In this document: piece by piece, positions 54,447 through 63,109 of the stretch
Position numbering within the stretch: the stretch's first letter is position 1
How the letters are laid out: each line of letters begins with the position of its first letter
Source of the DNA: Acidimicrobiales bacterium AG-414-N20
GTDB taxonomy: Bacteria; Actinomycetota; Acidimicrobiia; Acidimicrobiales; MedAcidi-G1
DNA length: 64,000 nucleotides
Assembly (NCBI GenBank): GCA_003214465.1
Contig: QCLO01000001.1
Span: 1-64,000 of the forward strand
Direction of reading: 5' to 3'
The notes under the pieces: model-generated
Seen by the model: only the letters and a program-made list of their open reading frames with translations
The model's database searches: none
Told to the model about the DNA's origin: nothing
Program-made: the position numbers and the translations under genes

Positions 54447-55100
54447 TTAGAAACGGTCACTACCTTCCTCGAAACCGGGAAGTTGAGATTGTATCTCAAA
54501 GCCCATTTTTGTAGCCTCATCCAAAATTAAGTGTTCGCAGGATTCCCAGTCGTGCGCCCTCAGACCACTGAGGCTTTGGTTATAAGGTGCGTCGAAGATT
54601 ATTACCTTGTTTCCGGTAGCTTCAAGTGCTTCGATATTATGAGGGGCATCATCGATATATAAATGGGCTCCAACTTGTGGTTTATCACCTAAAAAGCAAA
54701 TGTCCCTATAGGGTATTTTTGCTTCATCTAGCCATTCGACTGTATCAACAACTGCTTTAGCGTGAGTCCAGTTTACGTATAGACGATGAGTGATAATACG
54801 GATCCAAACACCGGCATCAGAAAGTCGCCACAGAACTTCTGCGGCTCTGTCCATGGCAGGCATTTGTCTCATCATGTTGTACTCATCAACTGCCAGATGA
54901 TGCAACTTCCGATATTCCTCAGTGTTTAGTCCCCATTCACTAAAATCCCAAGAACGTTTTAGAGGAAGAGCTGACTCTTCCACCCCAAGTTCCTTAGCAG
55001 CAATTTCTCTAAATGCAGTCGTATAGTCGGCGCATACACCATCTAGATCAACACCTAGAACAAAAGGGGTTTCGAAATGTTGGATTTGTTCAGAAGTCAT
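54447..55100 (-). CDS. HAD-family 5'-deoxynucleotidase (NT5C type)
   Basis: A 217-residue haloacid-dehalogenase-fold phosphatase. Motif I is GVDLDGVCADYTTAF with the nucleophile Asp, motif II the Thr in IITHRL, and motif III/IV FLGDKPQVGAHLYIDDAPHNIEA. The pattern fits NT5C-like enzymes that dephosphorylate (deoxy)nucleoside monophosphates. It is downstream of an SDR gene on the same strand with 1 base between. Confidence 0.85.
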   Translation of the reverse strand: MTSEQIQHFETPFVLGVDLDGVCADYTTAFREIAAKELGVEESALPLKRSWDFSEWGLNTEEYRKLHHLAVDEYNMMRQMPAMDRAAEVLWRLSDAGVWIRIITHRLYVNWTHAKAVVDTVEWLDEAKIPYRDICFLGDKPQVGAHLYIDDAPHNIEALEATGNKVIIFDAPYNQSLSGLRAHDWESCEHLILDEATKMGFEIQSQLPGFEEGSDRF

Positions 55101-55101
55101 T

Positions 55102-55851
55102 TCAACCTGCAGTCAGTCCACCGTCAACTGTAATAACGGCCCCGTGTATTCTTCGCGCATCATCTGAAACCAAAAATGAAATCACATTTGAAATTTCTTC
55201 AGGTTCAGCCATCCCGCGAAAACCCATATACGGTTTAATTAAATCCATGTTGACGTCTTCTGGTATCGAATAATTGTCAATCAGTTGAGTCTGGACACTG
55301 CCTGGGGCTACAGCATTAATCCTGATGCCAGTTTTTATATATTCCATTGCTAATGATTTAGTCATAGCGATAACGCCACCTTTAGTAGCCGAGTAAGCGA
55401 CCGTATATGCCTGCCCCATCAGTCCAGAGCAAGACGCAACATTGATTAATGAACCGTTGCTTTCGATTAGAAAAGGTATTGCCGCTTGAGAACACCAAAA
55501 AACTCCAGAAAGGTTGACGCCAAGCATTTCCTCCCAAGATTCTTCGGAAACTTCAGTCATATGTTCGCTTCGAGCAATTCCAGCAATATTTGCAAAAACG
55601 TCTATTCGACCGTTTTTTTCAAATATTTGAGAGACAGTTGAATGGCACTGTTCTCTTGAAGCAACATCGGTTACGTAAGTATCGCAATAGTCGTCGACTT
55701 GAAGAGAACTTGACAAACTTTTAAGGCCAGAGGTGTCAACATCTATAGCAGCAACCTGAAACCCCTGATTCAGTAAAGTGGCAACAGTAGCTCTTCCTAT
55801 CCCGGAAGCGGCACCTGTTACTACAGCAACTTTAGGTTGATTTTTTGTCAT
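55102..55851 (-). CDS. Short-chain dehydrogenase/reductase (SDR)
   Basis: A 249-residue classical SDR: TGAASGIGRATVA cofactor motif, NIAG, Ser in NVASCSG and catalytic YSATK. The C-terminal HGAVITVDGGLTAG is typical. It could be a 3-hydroxyacyl or ketone reductase. It is transcribed away from the hotdog thioesterase gene with a 93-base divergent gap. Confidence 0.92.
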   Translation of the reverse strand: MTKNQPKVAVVTGAASGIGRATVATLLNQGFQVAAIDVDTSGLKSLSSSLQVDDYCDTYVTDVASREQCHSTVSQIFEKNGRIDVFANIAGIARSEHMTEVSEESWEEMLGVNLSGVFWCSQAAIPFLIESNGSLINVASCSGLMGQAYTVAYSATKGGVIAMTKSLAMEYIKTGIRINAVAPGSVQTQLIDNYSIPEDVNMDLIKPYMGFRGMAEPEEISNVISFLVSDDARRIHGAVITVDGGLTAG

Positions 55852-55944
55852 AGGGTGTTTCTGCTTTCATTGATAAACCGTAGTCTTCAGATCAGTATTT
55901 ATTGAGTATCTCAGAATACTTTAGGTAATTGGAAAGCAGGACTC

Positions 55945-56562
55945 GTGTCTAACGAATTGAAGAATCTGAATGAAGCTACCAGACGTCTGATGAAAGGGGT
56001 TCGTCTAATTGACACCTCTAACGAAGTTATATACAAATTAAGCCAAAAAATTTCTGAGATTGCTTCTGAGGTTGAAGAGTATTCATACTCGGGTGTGATT
56101 GCCCAGGGCTCTTTAAAGAATGATAAAAATCCGATTGAAAGAGGAGACCAGAACCCATCAGAATTCTTTCCTTATAGTCCAGCTGTAGGTCCTTTTAACC
56201 CAATAGCACCACCATTAGAGGTAGAGGTAATAAATGAGGCCGAATACAAAGAAATAAGGGCATTCGGCAAACTTGATGGAGTTTACGTGGGACCGCCTGA
56301 CCTTGTACAAGGTGGTGTAATAGCGTTACTTTTTGACGACATTATGGGAAGTGTTTTAGTCGTGAACAATTGCGGTGCTATGACAGGAACTTTAGAAGTT
56401 AGATACGAAAAACCTACTCCCATTGGTAAAGAATTGTTATGGACAGGAAAGATTGAAAAAATTGAAGGACGAAAAATTTATGTTTCTGCTGATCTGTGGG
56501 AAGGGGAAAATAGAACAGCAATCGCAACAGGGATATTTGTAAAAGTAGATTTATTGAGTTGA
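55945..56562 (+). CDS. PaaI-like hotdog-fold thioesterase
   Basis: A 205-residue protein whose C-terminal half is a hotdog domain: YVGPPDLVQGGVIALLFDDIMGSVLV is the characteristic helix with an Asp/Glu-type catalytic position, then GTLEVRYEKPTPIGKELLWTG. It probably hydrolyses acyl-CoA. An N-terminal helical extension of ~80 residues is present. It ends 23 bases before a strong terminator. Confidence 0.85.
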   Translation: MSNELKNLNEATRRLMKGVRLIDTSNEVIYKLSQKISEIASEVEEYSYSGVIAQGSLKNDKNPIERGDQNPSEFFPYSPAVGPFNPIAPPLEVEVINEAEYKEIRAFGKLDGVYVGPPDLVQGGVIALLFDDIMGSVLVVNNCGAMTGTLEVRYEKPTPIGKELLWTGKIEKIEGRKIYVSADLWEGENRTAIATGIFVKVDLLS

Positions 56563-56585
56563 GGGAGAAGATTACGTTAAAAGCA

Positions 56586-56616
56586 AAAAACCCCGCCACT
56601 AAGTGGCGGGGTTTTT
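56586..56616. terminator. Strong bidirectional intrinsic terminator
   Basis: CCCCGCCACT and AGTGGCGGGG form a perfect GC-rich 10-bp stem around a 1-base centre, flanked by AAAAA on the left and TTTTT on the right so that both strands have stem plus T run. It ends the rightward thioesterase transcript and the leftward 106-residue membrane-protein transcript. Confidence 0.93.
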
Positions 56617-56633
56617 AAAGTTATTTTTCTTAC

Positions 56634-56954
56634 TTAGCGGGCTACGCCTTTGCCAAGTGCTGAAATAGCTGCATTCCCAACAGGAATAAATGCACAAATT
56701 GCTAGTGCAGTACCTATTTGAGAACCAAATTCTCCCATTGAGAGAATTTCTGTTGAAGCTCCATAGTCCATACCACCTAGATCAGTGATAGCGACAAAGA
56801 GCCATGCCCAAATCAAGTTAAGATTTGGACCGATTATTGGAAGTCCTTTAAGCATCCCATTAACACCTGCAGTGTCGAGAATGCTGTCAAGGACAGCAAC
56901 TACACCCTGGAAGAGCATTCCTAGAATGATCAGAGTGAGAATTGTTGACATCAT
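56634..56954 (-). CDS. Small hypothetical membrane protein (106 aa)
   Basis: I do not recognise the family. Residues 1-24 form one hydrophobic helix (begins with two Met), residues ~40-58 a second (NLNLIWAWLFVAIT), and ~77-98 a third (IGTALAICAFIPVGNAAIS), with a conserved-looking GLPIIGPN and GGMDYGA in the loops. It has a plausible ribosome site AAGGGG upstream, a dedicated terminator and an inverted repeat in its leader, so it is probably a free-standing, well-expressed gene. A role in the envelope is only a guess. Confidence 0.75.
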   Translation of the reverse strand: MMSTILTLIILGMLFQGVVAVLDSILDTAGVNGMLKGLPIIGPNLNLIWAWLFVAITDLGGMDYGASTEILSMGEFGSQIGTALAICAFIPVGNAAISALGKGVAR

Positions 56955-56982
56955 GGAGAGGTACCCCTTTTATAGTTGTAAC

Positions 56983-57008
56983 TCGATTGGCCTCACCGGA
57001 CCAATCGA
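56983..57008. promoter_or_regulatory. Inverted repeat between the small membrane protein and SGNH genes
   Basis: TCGATTGG and CCAATCGA (8 bp, perfect) enclose 10 bases. It is 29 bases upstream of the membrane-protein start and 140 bases upstream of the divergent SGNH gene; it could be an operator or a leader hairpin. No promoter hexamers could be fixed. Confidence 0.4.
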
Positions 57009-57148
57009 ACTGTCATAGGCTAAATTAGAAGAATCAAATGATGTGGTGGTGGATCCTGTTTGAAGTTTTTTTAATATTTTTTGATTTTCCTTTTTTTTCG
57101 ACCGAAATGCAGTAATATTGCCCGTTTATACTAAAGATCGGCGGTTTT

Positions 57149-58306
57149 ATGCGGAAAAAATCTTCCAATAAAGCTCTTAAATCTTTATTTATAATGTGTT
57201 TTTTTCTTATTTCTGCCTCTTTTTTGGCCCCTGATGTTCTTGATATCTGGGCTTCAACACAAAAAAATGATTTTCGCCGCGAACTTGCTAGAGACTGGTC
57301 TGAATCAATAGGTGATTTGAGTAGAAAGATGCAAATTGATGAAATAAAAGAATTTTCTGAGCGCATAATTGACGGTTCCTCTTCAGGAGAGATGCTGGAA
57401 CCTTTAGCTAAACCAGTTTTGACTATCAGACAAAAGACCCTTCCAAAAAAGGAGGAAGCACCCAAAGAGAAAGAAGTAGATGTAACAAAAGCTGAAGTAA
57501 AATCTTTACCGTCAAGTGATGAAGAATCTATTTTTACGCCACTTAGCTCTACAACTTTTCTCCCGCCAGTAACCGCAGCCGTAGCAACCACCACCACAAC
57601 TTCGCTCAACTTGGAATCTTCTATAAAAGCTCGAAGGACAGCTACATTCGAAGATCCACTTAGGATTCTTGCTGTAGGCGACTCTCTTATGCTTGATTTC
57701 CAATATGGACTAGAACGAATTTTAGAACCTAGAGCAGATTTAAATATTGAGGGTAGAGGTGCACTTGGATTTGGTTTTACAGTTCCTTACTGGGATTGGG
57801 AAGATGATGTAATACCTGATTACAACTTAATGGTTGGAGAAGTACGCCCAGATGTTGTGATCGCAATGATTGGAGCCAATGAATTTCAAGGGTATGCAAT
57901 TGAAGGAGAAGATCTTGAACCAGGCTCTTCTCGGTGGAGTGAGGTTTTGACTGAGAGAGCGCATGACGCGATTTCCCATTGGTTAGCAGATGGGGCGTAT
58001 CTGTATTGGTGGAGCACGCCAAGAATGTCGGATCCATCCTATCTGACAGATAATTTGAACAGTATTTGGGATTCGGTAGTAAGTGATTGGTATCCGGAAG
58101 CTGAAATGGTTGACAGTATGAAAGTTTTGGGCGACGAAGAGGGTGAATTCCGGTGGAATATGGAAATGCTTGATGGCTCCATTGTCCCTCTTCGTAAAGA
58201 ACATGGTGTCCATTTTTTTGAAGTAGGAGCCGATGCTTTATCTAGACAATTTGAAGAAATCTTAGAAAAAGATGGATGGGTTAATAGTCTGCCACCGGAG
58301 TCTTAA
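57149..58306 (+). CDS. Membrane-anchored SGNH-hydrolase-like protein (DUF459-like)
   Basis: A short basic N-terminus and one hydrophobic helix (residues ~10-28) anchor it; a ~130-residue linker rich in Lys, Glu and Thr follows, then an SGNH domain from about residue 170. The nucleophile block is LAVGDSLMLDF, an oxyanion block is IAMIGANEFQG and the C-terminal catalytic His is in EHGVHFFEVGAD, where the usual Asp is Glu. Related proteins de-acetylate or modify wall and capsule polysaccharides. It is paralogous in plan to the lipoprotein at 60676. Confidence 0.8.
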   Translation: MRKKSSNKALKSLFIMCFFLISASFLAPDVLDIWASTQKNDFRRELARDWSESIGDLSRKMQIDEIKEFSERIIDGSSSGEMLEPLAKPVLTIRQKTLPKKEEAPKEKEVDVTKAEVKSLPSSDEESIFTPLSSTTFLPPVTAAVATTTTTSLNLESSIKARRTATFEDPLRILAVGDSLMLDFQYGLERILEPRADLNIEGRGALGFGFTVPYWDWEDDVIPDYNLMVGEVRPDVVIAMIGANEFQGYAIEGEDLEPGSSRWSEVLTERAHDAISHWLADGAYLYWWSTPRMSDPSYLTDNLNSIWDSVVSDWYPEAEMVDSMKVLGDEEGEFRWNMEMLDGSIVPLRKEHGVHFFEVGADALSRQFEEILEKDGWVNSLPPES

Positions 58307-58647
58307 TCGTCTTTTTCTAGTTTTTCTTTCAGTAAAGAGATTTCTTCGACAAGAATTCTTATACGATTTTCAATTCTTGATAGTTCATAAGAAAAATGCA
58401 TAGCTAATAGCAAAAGGAACCCTATTGCTAAAAGTAGAAAAAGAGTTGGCTGGTACCAAATATCAAGTTTTTCAGCAGTCCAGTCCAGTATTTGAGGGAC
58501 GGCAGAAATGACCGCCAATGCTGTTCCAACTGTTAGCCACAGTATCGAATATTTCGCTTTTAGAGCTTTAAGCCGAACCAGCCTAACGATTAAAAACAAA
58601 GCTCCTAAAGCAAGAACAGCTATCAAAATATGCGTAGATGAACTCAT
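58303..58647 (-). CDS. DUF2304 small membrane protein
   Basis: A 114-residue protein with three membrane helices and the DUF2304 pattern (LKAKYSILWLTVGTALAVISAVPQILDWTAEKL; a C-terminal coiled stretch RIENRIRILVEEISLLKEKLE). DUF2304 genes usually lie next to GT2 polyprenyl-phosphate sugar transferases, as here. The role, perhaps membrane recruitment of the transferase, is not established. Its end overlaps the convergent SGNH gene by 4 bases. Confidence 0.85.
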   Translation of the reverse strand: MSSSTHILIAVLALGALFLIVRLVRLKALKAKYSILWLTVGTALAVISAVPQILDWTAEKLDIWYQPTLFLLLAIGFLLLLAMHFSYELSRIENRIRILVEEISLLKEKLEKDD

Positions 58648-58651
58648 TTAG

Positions 58652-59347
58652 TCAATCCTTTTTCTTTTTGTGAGTACTAGCAAGTAAGACAATCAAAAGT
58701 CGTAAAAAGTAATAAATTAGGCGAAAGTTACGATTAGACGGCTGCCCGGCAGATCTTTCTCGCATTTTTACTGGGATTTCTGAAATTTTAAAACCATTTT
58801 TTGAAGCTATGAGCAATGCCTCCACTGAGTCCATATATTCGACTGGATATTCCTTGGCAAAAAGTTTGATAACTGGTTTTCTAAAAGCGCGAAAGCCAGA
58901 AGAGGTATCAGTAAATCTCTGACCTGTATAAATTCTCACTAAGAATCTGAGAAAGTTCATGGCGGCTTTTCTGCTTTGACCAACCTCGTAAGAACAGTCA
59001 GTAGCGAATCTACTCCCAACCGCCATATCAGAGTGTTCAAGCTCTGAAAGTAGTGAAGATATTTGTGTTGGGTCATGTTGGCCGTCCGCATCAAATTGAT
59101 ATGCACAATCAATTCCTCTATCCATGCAGTAACGAAAACCTAAGCGAAGAGCACCTCCAATTCCGAGGTTAAAAGGCATAGAAAGGCAGACACAGCCAAA
59201 TTCTTTAGCGATATCGGAGGTTCCATCTGTGGAACCATCATCAACTACAATTATTAGATGGTCCGGAAACAGGCCTCTAATTTCGCTTATGACATTTGGA
59301 AGTGACTCCGCTTCATTGAAAGCTGGAATAATAGCTGCAGTTTCCAT
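58652..59347 (-). CDS. Family 2 glycosyltransferase (dolichol/undecaprenyl-phosphate sugar synthase type)
   Basis: A 231-residue GT2 enzyme: IIPAFNEAESLPNVI, VDDGSTDGTSDIA and YQFDADGQHDP (the DxD metal site) are clear, as is the RFTDTSSGFRAFRK block. Such enzymes load a sugar onto a polyprenyl-phosphate carrier used by membrane transferases such as the GT39-type protein in this window. It has no membrane domain; DUF2304 follows after 4 bases. Confidence 0.88.
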   Translation of the reverse strand: METAAIIPAFNEAESLPNVISEIRGLFPDHLIIVVDDGSTDGTSDIAKEFGCVCLSMPFNLGIGGALRLGFRYCMDRGIDCAYQFDADGQHDPTQISSLLSELEHSDMAVGSRFATDCSYEVGQSRKAAMNFLRFLVRIYTGQRFTDTSSGFRAFRKPVIKLFAKEYPVEYMDSVEALLIASKNGFKISEIPVKMRERSAGQPSNRNFRLIYYFLRLLIVLLASTHKKKKD

Positions 59348-59388
59348 AAAAAGAACAGTATCCTCGCTTGATCCTTTTCATTCGGTAT

Positions 59389-60303
59389 TTAAAAAGCATC
59401 GAAGTCCAGTAATTCAAATTCGTTCAGTTCAAAATTATGGTCTGAGTCAAAAAAATAAACCACTAAGTCCAGGGGGCTGGGTTGAAACTTTCTTGGGACC
59501 TTAATTCCCGCCATCTGGAAGCTCTCGTTTTTACCCCAATAAGTAACAAAGGGCGTTTTGTGGTATCGAGCGATACTTGAGGCAAGGGGAGCTATTTCGA
59601 TAGGAGTATGAACTGTATTTAAGGGGAGTGTTTTGAGGAGAATGGCTATTTTAAGTCCGCTTATGGAAATTTTTGTACTTATGAGAAGAGCCGATTCGGA
59701 TACATGCAGATAGTAATCAGCCCCTGGTCTTGAAAGTCTCCATTTCAAAAGTTCTTTATTCCAAATAGGGGAAAAACCAGAGGAGGGTGTCGAAGCTTTA
59801 AAATCAAGAACACCTTCTTTTGTTAATTGTTCGACTTGATTGAATTCAAATCGAAGTGTTTTCATGTGAGTTCTTGATTTTGAGAGTTTTAAAAGTCGAA
59901 AGTCAATAGCGGGTAGCTTTTTCCAGCCCATTGCTTCAATCATTCGTGGTGAAGATTGAGAATTTGCGACTCCGAGAATCCCGTCTAAATTACCGTCAAT
60001 TCCAGCTTTGTAACTATTTTCTACTGTTTTACGGAATAACCCTTTGCCGCGACTATCAGGAGATACAGCTAAATCAACACCTATACCCAAAGTAACTTTC
60101 TCTCCAAGATGATTTTTGAAAATTTTTGGAATTAAAGCATAGTTACTTAGCTGTTCATTTTTTTCAAGAAGATACCCAACGCAAGCAGGACCGAAAGGAT
60201 TCTCATGGTATTGCCACTCAAGGTATTCAACTGATACCAAAGTTTTAGGCTTGAAGGTCTTATTTAATAAGTTGGCAGTTGATCGGAGATCTAAGTTTTC
60301 CAT
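59389..60303 (-). CDS. GNAT-family acetyltransferase-like protein
   Basis: A 304-residue protein with an N-terminal GNAT domain: VDLAVSPDSRGKGLFRKTVENSY contains the RGKGLF acetyl-CoA-binding loop and GILGVANSQSSPRMIEAMGW follows. The C-terminal half has no recognised motif. It may acylate a sugar or peptide in the envelope glycan pathway, judged only by context. It overlaps the small two-helix membrane gene by 13 bases. Confidence 0.75.
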   Translation of the reverse strand: MENLDLRSTANLLNKTFKPKTLVSVEYLEWQYHENPFGPACVGYLLEKNEQLSNYALIPKIFKNHLGEKVTLGIGVDLAVSPDSRGKGLFRKTVENSYKAGIDGNLDGILGVANSQSSPRMIEAMGWKKLPAIDFRLLKLSKSRTHMKTLRFEFNQVEQLTKEGVLDFKASTPSSGFSPIWNKELLKWRLSRPGADYYLHVSESALLISTKISISGLKIAILLKTLPLNTVHTPIEIAPLASSIARYHKTPFVTYWGKNESFQMAGIKVPRKFQPSPLDLVVYFFDSDHNFELNEFELLDFDAF

Positions 60304-60638
60304 TTTTTATTTCTTTGCAAATAGATCAATAAAGAGATACCTATAAGAAAAATGGAAATGCCAAACACGAAACGGAAAGTAGCTCTACTGGAGCAATTAA
60401 TCGATTTGCTTATTGTGGGATCTCCTATTTTTGGTTTAGGGTTCACATAAACTTCGTACGAAGGAGAATCTTCAGTAAAAGTCCCAAAAATTGGACTTCT
60501 GCAAGAGACCTCAGGAGTACTCTCAAACGAGAAAATCCCCCCACCAGGTAGCGGCCGAGAAAAAGGAATTAAGGAAATCCATAGTCCAAGAATGACTAGA
60601 AGAGTTGCACAAATAGGTAAAATTTTGTTTTTCTTCAC
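60291..60638 (-). CDS. Small membrane protein with two helices (hypothetical)
   Basis: 115 residues, helices at about 7-27 and 88-108, with a ~60-residue loop between them containing Cys46 and Cys82, which could form a disulfide outside the cell. I recognise no family. It is translationally coupled to the GNAT gene downstream by overlap. The TTTCTT-rich 5' gap to the divergent lipoprotein gene is only 37 bases, so the two share a compact promoter region. Confidence 0.7.
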   Translation of the reverse strand: MKKNKILPICATLLVILGLWISLIPFSRPLPGGGIFSFESTPEVSCRSPIFGTFTEDSPSYEVYVNPKPKIGDPTISKSINCSSRATFRFVFGISIFLIGISLLIYLQRNKKWKT

Positions 60639-60675
60639 AGCATGCTGATCCTATACGGGCGGTTAGCCTCACCAA

Positions 60676-61722
60676 GTGTTTAGAAAATACTACAAAGGGT
60701 GTTTAATTGCGTCTATTTGTTTCCTTGTTGCTTGCAGTTCTACAGAATCGGCTTTTAGGAATCTCTCGCTAGAAGAAAAAAAGACATCGACTACAAGTGT
60801 GAGTGTTCAAGAGATAACTACTACGACAGTAATATTGCCGACTTTAACGCCGAGCACTGTTTTTCAGACAACTTCTTCATTAGAAGAATTGACACCGATG
60901 TCATCTTTAGTAATTGAAAATGAAATAGCAGTAGAAACAACTTTTTTAACTGATCAGACAGATGATGAAGAAAAATTAGAAAGAGAAGCCATAGATCTAC
61001 TCGAGATGCTAATTAGAACTCCAAGCAAAAATGAACCTTTAAGGGTTACTAGCATTGGAGACAGCGTTTCCTATGATGCGGATCCGGCTATTAAAGCAGT
61101 TTTAGAATCAACTGGAGTGGCAACTGTGGAAAATAGGTCATTTGGAGGAGTTGGTTTAACTCAAAAAGGATTCCAGACCTATTTAGCGGACTCTCTCAAT
61201 ACAGAACCGGAAGTTATGACAGTAATGGTCGGAGGGTGGGATTTAGCATTCGCAGAAGAAAGACAGGAAGAATACGAACAAATTGTCGAAAATTCAATAG
61301 AGGAAATCTTGAAAATTTCTTCTTTGATCATTTGGATCGGTATGCCTCCTACTCCTGAGGCGGAAGGTTTAGAGGAAACTCGACACTTGGTAAATCAAAT
61401 TTATAGAGAAATTTCAGATCGGCAAAAAGAAGTTGAATTTATAGACACAGATAAGTTGCTTGGTGACGAAAAAGGCAACTTTGTAGGTTTCGTAACTGCC
61501 CTTGATGGTGAAACTTATCAAGTGCGTAAAGTGCGCGATGGTAAGGATGATGGGCACCTATGTCCATTCGGAGCTGCTCTCATAGGTAGTTCTGTTTTTG
61601 AAAAAATTGTGAAATATTTTTCACTTTTCCTCGAAGAAGAGGAATGGTGGTTGGGGGAGTGGACCAGGGATAAACGTTACGATGATCCCCCGCAAGGATG
61701 CTCATATAAGCCGATTAAGTAG
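60676..61722 (+). CDS. SGNH-hydrolase-like lipoprotein
   Basis: A lipoprotein signal with lipobox LVAC (Cys20) is followed by a Thr/Ser-rich linker with many TTT runs and an SGNH domain from about residue 125: nucleophile block SIGDSVSYDA, VMVGGWDLAF for the oxyanion site, and DDGHLCPFGAAL with the catalytic Asp-x-x-His. The start is GTG 60676. A partner of the anchored SGNH protein at 57149; both may remove or transfer acetyl groups on a cell-surface polymer. Confidence 0.82.
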   Translation: MFRKYYKGCLIASICFLVACSSTESAFRNLSLEEKKTSTTSVSVQEITTTTVILPTLTPSTVFQTTSSLEELTPMSSLVIENEIAVETTFLTDQTDDEEKLEREAIDLLEMLIRTPSKNEPLRVTSIGDSVSYDADPAIKAVLESTGVATVENRSFGGVGLTQKGFQTYLADSLNTEPEVMTVMVGGWDLAFAEERQEEYEQIVENSIEEILKISSLIIWIGMPPTPEAEGLEETRHLVNQIYREISDRQKEVEFIDTDKLLGDEKGNFVGFVTALDGETYQVRKVRDGKDDGHLCPFGAALIGSSVFEKIVKYFSLFLEEEEWWLGEWTRDKRYDDPPQGCSYKPIK

Positions 61723-63109
61723 TTTTTGACTTTCCAGTAAATCTTTTAACTAATAAATCAAGAGAAAATGCTGCAAGGATAACTAACGATGTTTCGGCGG
61801 CTGTGCGATAGCGGGTGTTTCCAAAAGTTAACGCTGCGGTAAATGTAACAATTGGAATCCAAGCAGAAGTTATAAATAGAAGTTCTTTTCGTTTTTTCCA
61901 TAATTTTAAAATAGCAATTAGAGAAAGCGGTAGTAAAAGCAAATATTGACCGAAACCAATTAAGGAAATTCCAAAAGAGCGACGATCGGCAAGGACGTCG
62001 AGACGGAGTTGCTCAATGGGTTTGTAAGCGCCCCACATTCTGCCGATACGTGCAGGAGCTACAACTGTTATTAGTCGCTTTTTGTTTTCAGTAATGTAAT
62101 CAAAGGAACGATCTCGAACAACAATATCTCGTTGTGATTCGTCAAGCAGTTCACCATTCGTTCCATATGGTGGGGGCTGACCGCATTTGAGTTCCCAGTA
62201 CCCAATATTTTGCCCATAGTAGGTGGAATCACAATTAGCTTGAACTAAGACTGTGCCCGCACCATCAGAAAGAAAAACGTTTTCTTCAAAAGAGTAAAGA
62301 TTTCGAATTACCCATGGCGAAATCACTAGGAGAGCCACTAATCCGATAGATAGGTAGCGAAGTATTTTTATACGCCATGAAAATTCTTTCTTAAATAGAA
62401 TGACTGCGGCCACTAAGGGAAGATAGATAAGTAGTTCAGCGCGGCATAAAGCTGCTAAACCGCCAACGCAGGCAAATATAAAAGCGTTTTTCATGCTCAA
62501 ATCTTCAGCAAAATTCAATCCGGACAGAATGCATGCAAAGGCCGCAGTGATTGCACACGTTTCAGCCATCAGTAATCCGTCGTTAATCCAAATAAATGCA
62601 TAAGTAGCGGTAAGAGAAGCAGTAATTAAGCCAAGTCGTTCCGAACCTATCTTTTTTCCAATTAAACCAGCGAGGAATATCGAAGGTACGCCTAAGAAAA
62701 TTGAAAAAATCTGCTGTTGGTAAACGGTGGTGAAATTTAGAAAAGAACCGATTGATAATAGTAGGGTCCACATTGGTGGATGTCCTGCAGTAGGTTCTGT
62801 GTGTCCTATTGGAGTGATTATTTCAACGAGCTCTCCTTTGATAGGGACTAAATCAATCGCTCCAAAGAGGTAACGGAATGGTTCAGTAAAGCCAAGACCG
62901 TCTGCAAAAATATTTGCAGTTAAATGATAAGAGGCAGCATCACCACTTATTTGGTTATTGGCAGCTACAAGAAAAAAGTACAAGAGGCGTATAAGAAGTC
63001 CAAAAAGACAAATAAGCAATAAGGCTTGATTAAAACCTAGTTTTTTGATTGAGGAACATTTCTCTCTAACTTCTAGAGAAGTTTTAAAGTCGGGTTTAAT
63101 TCTTATCAT
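61715..63109 (-). CDS. GT39/ArnT-type membrane glycosyltransferase
   Basis: A 464-residue membrane protein with ~10 helices. The first periplasmic loop after helix 1 has GDAASYHLTANIFADG and TEPTAGHPPMWTLLLS, the acidic and HPP motifs of protein-O-mannosyl/arabinosyl transferases (PMT_2). It would use a polyprenyl-phosphate sugar from the GT2 enzyme. It overlaps the deacetylase gene start by 14 bases and its 3' end overlaps the SGNH lipoprotein gene by 8 bases. Confidence 0.87.
   Translation of the reverse strand: MIRIKPDFKTSLEVREKCSSIKKLGFNQALLLICLFGLLIRLLYFFLVAANNQISGDAASYHLTANIFADGLGFTEPFRYLFGAIDLVPIKGELVEIITPIGHTEPTAGHPPMWTLLLSIGSFLNFTTVYQQQIFSIFLGVPSIFLAGLIGKKIGSERLGLITASLTATYAFIWINDGLLMAETCAITAAFACILSGLNFAEDLSMKNAFIFACVGGLAALCRAELLIYLPLVAAVILFKKEFSWRIKILRYLSIGLVALLVISPWVIRNLYSFEENVFLSDGAGTVLVQANCDSTYYGQNIGYWELKCGQPPPYGTNGELLDESQRDIVVRDRSFDYITENKKRLITVVAPARIGRMWGAYKPIEQLRLDVLADRRSFGISLIGFGQYLLLLPLSLIAILKLWKKRKELLFITSAWIPIVTFTAALTFGNTRYRTAAETSLVILAAFSLDLLVKRFTGKSKTT

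Noticed and set aside
57034-57609. A 191-codon leftward frame over the SGNH gene
   Set aside because: Low-complexity shadow with Ser and Val runs; the opposite strand encodes a clear anchored SGNH protein with good context.
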